Made by a program: the position numbers and the translations under genes
Shown: piece after piece, positions 11,092-22,283 of the stretch
Numbering within the stretch: position 1 is the stretch's first letter
How the letters are laid out: every line of letters starts with the position of its first letter
The notes under the pieces: generated by a model
Seen by the model: only the letters and a program-made list of their open reading frames with translations
Told to the model about the DNA's origin: nothing
The model's database searches: none
Assembly: GCA_035235625.1 (NCBI GenBank)
Contig: CP141145.1
Location: 27,902,563 to 27,966,562, forward strand
Direction of reading: 5' to 3'
Source of the DNA: Saururus chinensis
Taxonomy: Eukaryota; Streptophyta; Magnoliopsida; Piperales; Saururaceae
DNA length: 64,000 nucleotides

Positions 11092-12282
11092 TTATGAATC
11101 TGAGACTGGAAGAGCCTCCCAGATCATGTCCATGTCCAAGGAAGGCATTCTGCTCAACAGAACACCATCTGGCTCTAGCACCTCCTGTGACTTCTTGCTC
11201 AATACAGACGAATTCCCAGCCATCCTACAAGCATCAGAAGGCCTGCTGCTCTCCACTGCCTCCAACTGAGGCTCCTTTTTCACAGCATTTGCATTCGGGC
11301 AATCGGTTCTCTTCATCTGCACCTGCACCTCTGGTTGAGGCTTCGCATTGGCTTCACCAAAAGCTTGAAGCTTAGCATCCAGCAGAGCAGCGGTGGCAGA
11401 ATGTAGAGCATTGGCCTTCGAATATGAGGATGACCCATCTGAGAAATTTGCCTTCAGTTGATGCTTAAGGTTCGGAAAGTTCAGCTGGGCACAATCACCT
11501 CTGAGCTTGTAGGCTGCTGTATCATAAGCAAACGCTGCTTCTTCAGCTGTATCAAATGTCCCCAACCAGACTCTTGTTCTGTTCCTTGGCAGCCTGATCT
11601 CTGCCACCCATTTGCCCCAGTGCCTCTGCCTCACCCCTCTGAACAGCTTCTGTGGAGATGATGATGAAGAGGAAGTAGGACTCTTCTGAAGAGATCCATT
11701 TACCCGCCTCCCTGTGGAGCACTTCATTTGTGAACTCTTTGTTACACCAAGCCAGTCACGTTGGAAGCCAAGAGGAGGAGAGTTGGCAGGCTTTTGATCC
11801 GTTGGAAGCAATTCAAAATTGAGCTCTTGCTGCCTCTGGCACAACTGGAGTCCTATTTGAGGGCAGTCGGCTCCAGTACCCGGATGATGGCTCTGGACTG
11901 TTGCTGCTCTGCCCATGCTGCTGCCGTGCTCTTGCCGGAAGAAGGTGAATTTGGGGTGGGCAGGAGAAGCCATTGAAGGAGATGTGCAGGGTGGAGAAGG
12001 GGAAGGGGATGAAGAAACTTGGGTCCTATCAAACAATTCAGTGGATGGGAAGGAGGAGGAGGTCTTGATGAAGGAAGATCCAGGAGGATTAAGGAAGTTT
12101 AATATGGGATTAGTGCACGAAAATGGAGAATAGCCATTGGGTGTCACAGTTTCAGTGAATGCCGTGGGGTGCTGAAGAGAAGTCACCTCGTCATCCAGCA
12201 CCTGAGATCCCAGCATCATGTGGAGATAAGACTGTAATGGCTGCAGCTCCTTGGGCATGGCCAACCCCATATCCTCTTCCAT
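11092..12282 (-). CDS. AP2/ERF-domain transcription factor, DREB A-6 / ERF group I type (ERF061-like)
   Basis: A nuclear DNA-binding regulator, one exon, 396 residues. A single AP2/ERF domain spans roughly residues 213-270 ([19 protein letters not shown], then [19 protein letters not shown], ending LNFP). It has the three-strand-plus-helix signature residues and the AP2 position-14 Val and position-19 Leu of the A-6 subgroup. The N-terminal half is Ser/Pro/Gln-rich. The C-terminus ends in an acidic hydrophobic stretch ([12 protein letters not shown]), as is common in activation tails of this group. The open frame extends to 12444, but its upstream part begins with TTG and is closed by an in-frame TAG just before it. 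I therefore start at the first in-frame ATG, 12282. Closest family member by memory: Arabidopsis ERF061. Whether it acts in drought or wounding responses, as relatives do, cannot be read from sequence. Confidence 0.92.
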   Translation of the reverse strand: MEEDMGLAMPKELQPLQSYLHMMLGSQVLDDEVTSLQHPTAFTETVTPNGYSPFSCTNPILNFLNPPGSSFIKTSSSFPSTELFDRTQVSSSPSPSPPCTSPSMASPAHPKFTFFRQEHGSSMGRAATVQSHHPGTGADCPQIGLQLCQRQQELNFELLPTDQKPANSPPLGFQRDWLGVTKSSQMKCSTGRRVNGSLQKSPTSSSSSSPQKLFRGVRQRHWGKWVAEIRLPRNRTRVWLGTFDTAEEAAFAYDTAAYKLRGDCAQLNFPNLKHQLKANFSDGSSSYSKANALHSATAALLDAKLQAFGEANAKPQPEVQVQMKRTDCPNANAVKKEPQLEAVESSRPSDACRMAGNSSVLSKKSQEVLEPDGVLLSRMPSLDMDMIWEALPVSDS

Positions 12283-12500
12283 ACAAGGTGTTTGTTCAAA
12301 GGACTCCCACTGAGAAGAGTTTCTGCTCTCAGCACAAATGTGATGGGAAGACCAGAAGCTGTGAGGAAGTTGGAGTTTGCTTGGGGGAGAGGAAAAGCCT
12401 CCGAAATGGCAGAGGATGAGAAGCAACAGAGACAGGTCATGCAAGAGAGAAGACTAGCTATGCTATATTATATTCAACATTCTCTTATATATAAAAAAAG
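12283..12500 (-). promoter_or_regulatory. 5' UTR and TATA region of the AP2/ERF gene, with an overlapping uORF
   Basis: On the minus strand a TATATATAA box lies at about 12494-12485, placing the expected transcription start near 12455. An ATG at 12440 opens a 74-codon frame that ends at 12216, so it overlaps the main ATG at 12282 in another frame. If transcription starts where the TATA box suggests, this ATG is only about 15 bases from the cap and may be skipped. Confidence 0.45.
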
Positions 12501-15014
12501 GACTTGTCTAGCCTTAACAGTGCTTGCTAAGCTAGAAAAGTTTAATGGCCAACCTCACAGTAAGTAAACTGTAATTATCATTCCTAGTCAGATCCAAAAA
12601 CAAGAAAAAAAGGCCTGTCATCCTTCGTGCCTCCCATTCTTCATGTCTACAAAGGTCTACTGATAGTTGCCAGGCAATAGATACAGCTTCTGCTCTTTAG
12701 CTTAGTCTTCCTTGTGTGATTCATCCTTGCATGCAGTGATTCTGGTCCAATTTGGATCGCCAAATATGGTGGTAATAAAGCCATATGCTGCCAAACCCTC
12801 GTCATATTTGTTGTTCACAAATGCATGTGCATTATGTGAGGAACCACATGTCCCTTGCTTACCTTTTCCCTTTCTTAATTGATTGAGTATGCTAATCAAT
12901 AATTAATAGCAGGTCCCTTTTGTCACTTACTGAATAAACCAAGTCATTAGTGCTCTAGTCTATATATTTTTAGTACTTTAGTCTATTTATATTTATTTGG
13001 GTTTTCCTGAGTGCAAATGACGTATACCCTTTTGGCATAAAATGGAGAATAATGACCTAAGATTACATTTGAGAACAACATGTTACCAACTCTTTTTTAT
13101 TTAATTTAACTTAGTGACTGGTTTCATCATATAAATAGTTTGTAACCTAAGGCACCTTAGTTAACAAAATTATCATCAGTTCTTATTTTTTGTTGGTACT
13201 AATGTAAATGCTTACTACATGCTAAGCATGATGAACCCCTCAGTTTTCTTAATATTTCTATTGAATAATATGAATTTGTGGTCCAGTTGTTTTAGGTGTG
13301 TTGAAACCTGCAACTGTCCTTTGGCGTTCATGGGGGACCGCCCATAAAAAATGTTGATCAAAATTAATCAAGTGGACAGTAGGCTAATCAAATGGAGCTT
13401 AATTAGCTAGGAAAACAGTACAACCAACTTAGCATTGCTTTGATAATCATCCAACCAATTAGTATGCTCCTTCATTCTTTTTCAACCTATCAATGAACGT
13501 TATATCTCCTTTTATCGTTCCCAAAATATGAGTTGAATGAGCTGTAAAACTCTTGACAAAGAAAAGAAAACAAGTGAAGATGGGAGAGGCAAGATCAGCA
13601 CCCCCTGAACTCCATTGGAGCTCTATGGGTAGAGATTCCAAGGCGACTCTTGAATGATTATTATATGATTTAAATACCTTAGTGCTCCACCTATTACGTG
13701 AATACTTTAATGGGAAGAGCACATGGTTGCATGCTAACCTACCATTTAGCTGATGATTGGTAGACACATCCTATGTCTGTTATTGCTTTTTATATTTGTT
13801 TACTAATCTCCAGTTAGTCCTGTCCAATAAACCAATCAGAAGCCATTAGAAACTGATGTCTTCTCTCTCAGTGCTTTGGGGGAAAAGGGACTGATAGAAG
13901 CTCCTGTGGCATGCTTAACGACGTCTTCCTACACTTTAATGACAACTTGCTATTCAATCTCAAATAACCAATTAAGTCCTTCCTAATCAGATGTAGTAAA
14001 TGTTTTTCACTAACCAACCTGGCCTACTTCGTCACCAACCCAACTCCCATCAATTGTTATGAGCTCTTTTAAGAACTGGAATTTTTGTGAACAAAGCAAA
14101 CAAAATGACTCTCATAATTTACAATTGGGTCAGAACAAGACGGTGAATATTTTGCATACTGTATTAGGTTTGGAAATTGCATACACTCAACTGTCAGTCT
14201 CAAATGATATAAGACCAATCCATCCACCTTTTACAGCGTACAAGTGCTGTTACATTTTGGTAGCTAGCCAGCCTCACTTGAAGTCCATGGAACCCAGTGG
14301 CGTGAAGTGAATGGTATCCATCACAGGCAAAATCCAGAATTTCCTGTTTCTGTTAATGGGGGCTTGTGAACTTTAACATGAGCCGGGGCTCACGCTGAAC
14401 TTTAACAGGAAACAGGGCTCACGCTGGTCATCGCAAGTCGTCCAGTCGAGATTTGACAGTGCACATTAACAGACCCGCCTGACCCCGAGTAATGTCCATA
14501 ACAGGTCTCTTATAATAATATCAATTTACTTTTTGACAGGATCATGGTAGAGATGTAAAGCCAAAGTAAGAGACAAGAGCCAGAAAAACTGCAGGGATCA
14601 CATATTGCTGGAGCAAACCGTAGCTTTTGACTGTCTAACTACTTTTTTTTTCTGAACATTTAGGCAGTTTCATTCTGGCGTCTAGACAGCAACTGCCCTA
14701 ACACCCATGACCTATATACTTTATACACATATTTATTTCTGTGAAAGCTGATGCACCAATGTGGAAAGTGAGTCCTATGGATCTAATAATTCTTACTTTA
14801 GAAATACACTTCTTCCTCTCTTTTTATCTTCTTTCTGGTTGAATCCATGTGCTTGGAGTGGAGTGTACAGTTTCCCACAAGAAATTCAGTCTATCTGGTT
14901 CATGTATGTACGCGTTGTAAATCATGTCCACCCCCCAGGCATTATGATCTTAAATTCTTTTTCACCCCACCCTAAAAATATACTAATTTATTCTTAGGGC
15001 AATATAATTATATT
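12501..15014. other. upstream region of the AP2/ERF gene, no further gene
   Basis: No coding similarity was recognised on either strand. At 14360-14425 the string AACTTTAACA followed by GGGCTCACGCTG is partly duplicated. The frames at 13459-13767 and 14059-14310 have no recognisable domain. Confidence 0.4.
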
Positions 15015-15614
15015 TAGGGGTGTTAAAGCAAGCTCGAAAACTTGATTCACGACGTTTGAGCTCAAACTTGAAATTGGTTCAAGTTAAGCTCAAATATACC
15101 TGTGTTTAACTAGGCTCAGCTTAAACCTCAATAAAAGTTTAAACTTACACTATGTATATTATTTTTTCAAATATATACATATATATTATGCATTGTATAT
15201 AGATTTTATGTCTCTCAATTTTTAACTCCTCTTACACTATAAAGGATTTTTGTTAGAAAAAATATATAATATGTCTCATAAGATCTAGAAATATTTTTTA
15301 TAAAACTTTAGTCCCTTTGTTTTGTATTAATAGTCTAAATTAAAAAATTATAATCAACTAAGACTAATTATTCAATTTTTTAATCCTAATACATTGGACA
15401 ACTTTCTAACTATATTTATATTAGCAAATTTTCTCATAAAACCTTTAAGTCATCAATTACAAGATCCATTAATAATCACAAAGTAAAGTAGCTTGAATTC
15501 GACTGGAGCTTAATTTAAACTCGATTCGAACTTGACTTGAGCTTGAAATTAAAATTTAAAGTTCAAGGCCAAACAATCTAAAATTCGACAATACTTAGCT
15601 TGCTAACGCCCCTA
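15015..15614. mobile_element. hAT-like non-autonomous element (ends only)
   Basis: The left end is TAGGGGTGTTAAAGCAAGC and the right end, read in reverse, is TAGGGGCGTTAGCAAGC. The sub-terminal DNA is rich in GAGCTTGA/CAAGCTC motifs, as in the better-defined hAT element at 26779-29130. No matching 8-bp target duplication is visible (ATTATATT against TGTGTACC), so the call is from end similarity only. Confidence 0.5.
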
Positions 15615-16769
15615 TGTGTACCACACTTGCTCAATTCTATCATGTATCCATACAAATCTACAATTATACACATGTTATACATAGATAGGCAGCAAAGTAT
15701 CAATACAAGAGAGGAATAGAGAAACTTATCCTGTAAAAGCTTTGTTGTACTTGTTGCCCAGCTCCTCATTATGGCCTCACGGAGAGGTAGTAATTAATTT
15801 CCGTATGATTAAAAACCCCTGGTGGTGCCTATTCTCCACCCAGTATTCTAATAATCTCAGCACTGCTCATCAATGGCGTTATGATTAGCATCATCATTAG
15901 GTGGGCACAATGGCAGTTTAAGATTAGAGTAGGGCGTGGGTGGATCCCACACGTCAAAGGAGTTGATGCAGACATACGGTTTGGTGAAGGAAGCAAACAT
16001 TTGCTGGAAAGTGCAAAGTTATTGACAAATGGGCACCTGCCACATGTGTCTCCAGGCTGACTTGATTATGATAATATTTTTCTAGTTTTTGTTGTTTCAG
16101 TGGTGGGCCACATCCATGTGGGGCACCAGAACACTAAAGTCGGGCTATTAGCTGTGAAGAGAGGTCATTGTTTGGGAAGTGTATTTATGTTCCCTCTTCA
16201 ACATGAGGTGAACGCAAGAAATATTTGGAAAACGTCGGATTTTAAAATTAATGATGTATATATTAACATATATTAGCATAAGTTATATTTATGCTAATGT
16301 CCGTTAACGTGTGTATTGCTGATCTTGAAATCCAATACTTCGTAAGTATTTCTTATACTTGGCTCACAATCAGGACCGAGCATAAAAAAATATTTCCCAT
16401 TACACTTACCCTGCAGCTGGATTTAGGAATTCATTCCCAATAGAAGGTTCAGGTCTCAATTCTCAAAGGTAAGGAGTTTACGCTTAAGATGATTAACTAT
16501 GCTCGATACAACTGGGAGACTCCACACAGCCATATCATTCAAATAAAACAGGATCCCACACAGTGATGTGAACTGGAGTATCCACACAGACACAGTTATT
16601 TGAACAGGAACGACGTTGACAATTGCATTGAACTGTGGTCATGTGAATTGATGTAGTGTCATGCTGGCATTGATTGCATTGGGGACCATGCCACCCGTGC
16701 AATTACTGCCGGAGCCCAGAGAGCTGCAAGCGATCTTGGCATTTACATACTTGCACTGGTAAGATTATG
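15615..16769. other. intergenic DNA with one MITE
   Basis: No gene recognised. It contains the MITE at 16175-16398. Confidence 0.4.
16175..16398. repeat. MITE related to 10017-10215
   Basis: TGGGAAGTGTATTTATGTTCC then AACGCAAGAAATATTTGG at the left pairs with CTTATACTTGGCTCA then GCATAAAAAAATATTTCCCA at the right. The TGAGCCAAGTRTAAG block is shared with the element near 10,100, so both seem to belong to one family. Confidence 0.5.
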
Positions 16770-18184
16770 TCTTACAGGGGCCGTGTTCTACCCAAATAGA
16801 GTCACGGCAAAAACTGAGGCCGTAACACAAGTCTTAGAGGCAATGACATTGCTTCTACTGAATCTGTTTTACTTACATAAGACGCTTTGAATACTCAACA
16901 AATTTATCTCTTCACATTTTGACCAACAAGTTTTTTATTTTTTGTAAGAGCACAACCTTGTCTATTACACCTTCTCTCAAGATACATTTAAAAAAATAAT
17001 GACTTTCATTGAATGGTAAAATCCACACCCAAAAGAAGAGAAAATAAATTTATAATAATATTATTTAAGTACCTAATTATTTAAATTAAATAAAATAAAG
17101 CTATTAATATTGGCTAAATAAAAGAGCTACATATATGGAATGAGTAAAAGAAAACAAAGTACACATGAAACCTACTACACATAGAATAAGTACAAATATG
17201 ATCCATTACTAGGGGTGCTAACAAGCTAAGATAGCTTGTCAAGCAAATGTGCTTCTACTCGACTCAATTTAAATATGGTTTGACTCGAAGTGGCTTAGAT
17301 CAAACTCAACTCAAACTCAAATATTTTTTAGTTGAGTTCGAACATATACATAAATATATATTAACACTTATATATACATGTGCACAATTATCAATCCCAA
17401 TTTACATTTATAACATATGCATATATTATAAATTTATATGTTATTAATGAATATATAATATCTATGTATTGAGTATTGGCTTATATCACACATGATATAT
17501 ATTTTTGAGAAGTAAACATTTAAAGACACATTATATACATATGCCCACATATGATATGTATTAAAATTTAGATATAGCATAGAAATAAGATTTAATAAAA
17601 TATATGCATAAATAGTACAACTGAGTAAAAAAAGGGGATATATTGTACTATATATGAAACAAGATGTCAATCATTTGACAATATCTTATGACAATGTTAT
17701 TTATTATCTTTACATGTCAAATAAATTATGATATATCTTTTCAAAATTTCTATGAAGGCTAGTATTGAAATCCTTAAAAATTCAAATGTTACAATAATTT
17801 TATAAATATTTTTTAGCATTGAATCATGAAATCTCTTTTTATTCTTCATAAAATTAGGGTAATATATATTTATTTGAGATGGGTCCAAGACGACAAGACA
17901 TCAAGTTTTATGTTCTCATATACTAAAACTAGACTTGACTCCTTAGCACCCCTACACATTGCACATGATATAAATTATTTAGAAGTAAATATTTTGAAGA
18001 GACATCATATACATATATTATATATGAGATATTTACTAAAATTTATATTTTTGTATAATATAAATAAATGATATACATTCATATATGATATCTCGTATAC
18101 ACAAATGTAGTTAACCACAAATGCACTATTTTTTTCTTTTTGGTAGTTATAAGATGATACTTAAGTAAGAAGTTAATACAAAGA

Positions 18185-18193
18185 TTTAAAAAA
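18185..18193. repeat. 9-bp target site duplication, left (MULE)
   Basis: TTTAAAAAA here is repeated at 25139-25147. The unfilled paralogous site at 27750-27758 has TTTGAAAAA once. Nine bases is the usual Mutator target duplication. Confidence 0.9.
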
Positions 18194-18546
18194 GGAAAAA
18201 TTATTAAAATAATAATTAAAAAAAATAATTACCAAAATATACCACTTTGGGAAATATTTCCCAAAGTGGTGTTTGTTTTTGCCACGCTGGCACCAGTGTG
18301 GCTTTTTTTTTAAATTTTTTAAGTTGATTTCGTCGTTTAGAACGACGAAATTGGCTTTAATACTATTTTGTCGTTCTAAATGACGAAACCTTTTATTACT
18401 TGACCCGGTTTCGTCGTTTAGAACGACGAAATCAACTTAAGCTGATTTTGTCATTCTGAATGACGAAACTACCACACTTGTCTTATTTCGGGCTCGGTCG
18501 CGGCCGTGGGAAGAACACTGATTTCGTCGTTCTAAATGACGAAATC
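18194..18546 (+). repeat. MULE left TIR, built of palindromes
   Basis: The TIR holds three kinds of palindrome. A 28-bp perfect one lies at 18242-18269 (CCACTTTGGG...CCCAAAGTGG). A hairpin of GCCACGCTGG and AGTGTGGC follows at about 18281-18303. Then come five 26-27-bp palindromes of the type GATTTCGTCGTT...AACGACGAAATC at 18326, 18364, 18407, 18444 and 18520. A sixth, shorter one lies just inside at 18557-18578. The right TIR repeats this order but lacks the fourth palindrome. Confidence 0.92.
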
Positions 18547-18578
18547 AACTTAAGTTGATCGTTCTGAACGACGAAATC

Positions 18579-18810
18579 ATCGTCGTTATATCCGCAACTC
18601 CGCTCCGCCTCCCGTCGCGTTCCAATGTCTTGTTTTCGCTCCACCGCTTCTGCCGACGTCCGGACGCTGCCAATCTCGCCGCCTCCGTCTAGCCCGCCGT
18701 CGCCGACCTCATTCCGCCGCCGCCGACTTCAGTCCGCCGCCGCCGACCTCAGTCCGCCGCCGCCTTGGTCTAGCCCGCCGCTGCCCACGTCAAGCCGCTC
18801 CCGTTTCATT
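18579..18810 (+). other. GC-rich Pro/Arg-coding segment inside the MULE
   Basis: The stretch contains tandem copies of a 17-21-base unit (CCGCCGCCGAC-TCAGT). It gives a plus-strand frame from 18625 rich in Ser, Pro and Arg. It sits where the transposase promoter or 5' UTR would lie, and could be a leader or a captured gene fragment. No domain is recognised. Confidence 0.45.
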
Positions 18811-19342
18811 TTTTTGGTACGTGTTTTTCTATTTTTTTTTATTTACCTGTTTTTCAATCGTTGTAATATATCTTTTGTATGTTACATTGAAGAAATATAG
18901 CTTTTGTATATTACATTGAAAAAATTTGAAGTTTTGAATGTCCTATCATTGAGCCCTAATTTTAGAAGTATTGTTCTAAGTCATTTTGTGTGTTTTTTTT
19001 GTTTAAGATTATTAAATTGAGATGGATTTTTAATTAATGAGTTTTTGTTTTTTAAGATGGCAAGTCTCTCAAATTTTGGAAAATAAGGAGGATTTGAGTT
19101 TTTGAACATGTTTTTATATGATTTGTGACATTGTATGCGTTATTGCATCAATTGTGTAATTTTATTAATTAGAAAATTTACTCATTAATATAAAGTATTA
19201 ATGATATGCTTATATACTTAGTAAAGTTATTAGTTTCTATGCGTATATATTTTGAAAATATATTTGTTAGGGTAGATATTAGTATTAGTTTGCTTAATCT
19301 AATATTAATTTAATTTATTATTTATGAATTAATTGAATAGAA

Positions 19343-22187
19343 ATGGCAGAAGAAATGGTTAGTTTTTTCATTAACTACGACGGACGCATAGAAGGATTAT
19401 TAATGAAGAAACCGTCTGCATTTGATTAATTTGAGATGCACGTAGCAAGTAAGGTTGGGTTAGATTGAAGAAGATGAAAAATTACTATCAAATGTAATCT
19501 TCTATGCTATGGATCGAGAATGATACTAATGAACATAAATGATGATTCATCAATGGCTTTTATGTTTCACCACTCGCGTCACATAATTTCTTTCGAGTTA
19601 TTTCTCGAAAAGAGGCCCGAGTGACTAGTGAAAGGCGAAGTAGTTCACATAGGAGCTCCCACAGAAGCTCACAAAGGAGCTCGGATAGAAATGTGAACAA
19701 TGAAAGTCATATGCAAGTGCCGGTGGACGACAAAGAAGAGGGAAATTTATCTATGACAGTAGCTTCAAATGAACGTCATAGGTCGTCTGCCCCTATTTAC
19801 GATGGAAGTGGACCTACTTGGAGGTAAGGGTTGATTTAGTTGTGAATACGTTTTCAATCTTATTATCCTTTAATGAAAATACGTTTAGCTAAATTTTGAG
19901 ATTTTGTGTGTAATATGGAAGGTCTACGACGCATGCACACGAGCCATTTAGCGTTCAAATGTCTCAAGGCGGTGCATGGTATGAAACTCAAAGTTCGATG
20001 GGCCTTCATTACCCCTACATGTATGTTGGTCATACCGATGCTGGACCATCTAATCAGAGGTGAAATATATATTTATAAATGAATTCAACTTTTTTAGGCT
20101 TACGAAATTTAATACATATGTGATGTTTATATGTAGGGGGGATATGTCTACGGTGAAGATATTGATGAAAATGAGGATAATGAAGGTGAAGATAATATTG
20201 ACGAAGTAAGTGGAGAAGATTCTGATATGAATGTAGAAGGGGTTAGAGGTGAAGAAAGTGCTCAACAGATGGTTGACGGCGAGGGGGATGATGCGGTAGA
20301 CAATGTCATTGCTGGAAATGATATGAATGTAGATGATGAAGAGCCGCTGTACTGTGAAGTGGAGCCACTTTATGCACACATCACAGATGAGGAGATAGAT
20401 GCGGCAGTGAATTCTACAATGGATTTGGACTAACAAAATGAAGATGAGTTATACGTTGGCCGCATCTTTGAGAATAAAGAAGCATTCGTTACAGCCTTGC
20501 AGGAGTTTTCCATTCAAAATCATGTCGAATACAAGGTTGTACGAACAAATCCGGCAGAGTATACAGTGAAGTGCATTGATAACACTTGCCCTTGGAGAGT
20601 GCATGGCTCAATCAAAAGGGGTGGTGGGTTCTTTAAATTGAAGACGTACAAAGGTGACCACACATGTCGGAATGCCCAGCTTAGCACAAATCATAGGCAG
20701 TGCAGTGCCTCCTTTATTTCGAAGGTCATAATGCCCGCTATCCAAGCTGAATTAACTCTCACACCAGGGGATATTATTCAAAGAATGAAGGAGAAGTATC
20801 ATGTTGACATATCTTATAAGAAAGCATGGGCAGCAAGGAATATGGCGATCAAGGCCATTTATGGAGATTGGGTTGAATCGTATAAATTGTTGCCAATGTA
20901 CCTAAGGGCGGTGCAAGAAGCCAATCCTGACACCTACTACCGCTTAGAGGATGATGTAGTACCTCGTGCAGATGGTGGCACTTGTAGGAGATTTAGACGG
21001 TTGTTTTGGGCATTTGGGCCGTCTATAGCTGGGTTTCGACATTGCATCCCTGTGATTGGCGTTGATGCCACTCACTTGTATGGCAGATATCCTGGTGCTC
21101 TTATAGCTGCAACGGCTACAGATGGAAATAATGGGTTATTTCCTCTTGCATTCGGGCTTGTCGGGAAGGAAGACGGAGACAATTGGAAATGGTTTCTAAT
21201 GGAATTGAGGGATCATGTATTGATGGGCATGACGAACATCGTCATTATTTCAGATCGACATAAGGGGCTTCAGAAGGCAGTGCCTGAGGTTCTTCCAGAG
21301 CCGGATTACCACCATCGTTATTGCATCTGTCACATAAAAGCAAATTTTAAGGAGTTCAAAAATGATACACTGACGGACTTGATTGGGGTAGCAGCTTGTG
21401 CACTCACAGTAGAAAAGTTTGATGCTAAAATGGACTTGATTGGTCAAGAGAGTCCTAGGGCAAAACATCTCCTCTTAGGAGGAGAATTGCATCCTGCACA
21501 GTGGTCCCTTGCACACGGTGATTTTATGACATTTGGCATGACGACTACAAATATGGCTGAAAGTTTAAATAGCGTCTTGAAGGGGGCACGAGGGTTACCC
21601 ATGCAGGCTTTAGTGTCAGCTATCTTTTATCGCCTCATAAAATTTTTTGTTAAACGATCTTCTACCACCTCTGCCATAGTCACCCCATATACTCCTAGAG
21701 TGGAAGCCATATTGAGGGAGCAAACAAGAAAAATTGGGGAGTATATAGTTAATAGGATCAACAGGAGTCGATTTAAGTGACATCAATTTGTGCCCGCAAG
21801 GTTATGGTAAATGCTGCGATGCATACTTGTACATGCAACATCCCTCAGGTTTATGGTTATCCTTGCTTGCACCTTATCGCCTTGTGGGCAAAGCGGCGGG
21901 AGCCAATCAATGCATCACTGTTTTACACATCTTCTACTTATAGAAATGTGTACTCCGCAGAATTTTATTCTCCTCGTGGTCGGGAGTATTGGGAGAGGGA
22001 TATACCGTTTGTGTTATAGCCACCGATAGCAACAAGGCAACCCGGTCGCCCACGGTCTGTTCGCATTAGGAATACCATGGACCGCAGAACAATGGAAAGA
22101 GATGGTAGAGGAGGATATAAATGCGGGAGGTGTAAACAAAGTGGGCATAATAGTAAATCATGTAGAAACCCTCCTGTTGATTGGTAA
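19343..22187 (+). pseudogene. mudrA-type MULE transposase, disabled
   Basis: The layout is that of a plant MURA protein. An N-terminal acidic region comes first (20140-20433, rich in Asp/Glu). Then come the WRKY-GCM1-like DNA-binding MuDR region (about 20450-20690, with CPWRVHGS and a DHTC metal-ligand motif) and the MULE DDE domain. Its acidic residues appear in GVDATHLYGRYPG, IISDRHKGL and NMAESLNSVLKGARG. The SWIM zinc finger follows (CTCNIPQVYGYPCLH, 21826-21870) and a CCHC knuckle ends the gene (CGRCKQSGHNSKSC, ends 22187). An uninterrupted 427-codon stretch (20497-21780) carries the whole catalytic core. Lesions: a stop after MDLD at 20431-20433, one missing base at about 21777 that splits core from SWIM finger, and a TAG at 22017-22019 before the zinc knuckle. 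Upstream exons (from ATG 19343) also contain stops and need introns. Confidence 0.9.
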
Positions 22188-22283
22188 ACATATAATCAAC
22201 CTCTGTATTTATTATATTTTTTTAGTTACGTACGCATGTATTCCTTACGATTAATGATATGATCTTCATCTTCCACAGATCAT

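Noticed and set aside
11458..12133. Plus-strand frames in the ERF gene
   Set aside because: They are the complement of the AP2 coding strand, which is the clear gene.
12283..12444. 54-codon N-terminal extension of the AP2/ERF protein
   Set aside because: It starts with TTG and is closed upstream by TAG, so it was left out of the CDS.
16680..16760. Possible small RNA gene (GC-rich island GGGACCATGCCACCC)
   Set aside because: No cloverleaf, box C/D or box H/ACA arrangement could be made out.
17210..17955. A separate small hAT element ending at TTAGCACCCCTA
   Set aside because: The flanking 8 bases do not match (TCCATTAC against CACATTGC), whereas the outer end at 29130 gives a perfect match. 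Kept only as an alternative.
18326..18578. CRISPR-like array (regularly spaced repeats)
   Set aside because: The repeats are palindromes inside a transposon TIR, mirrored at the other TIR, with short non-unique linkers, in a plant nuclear sequence.
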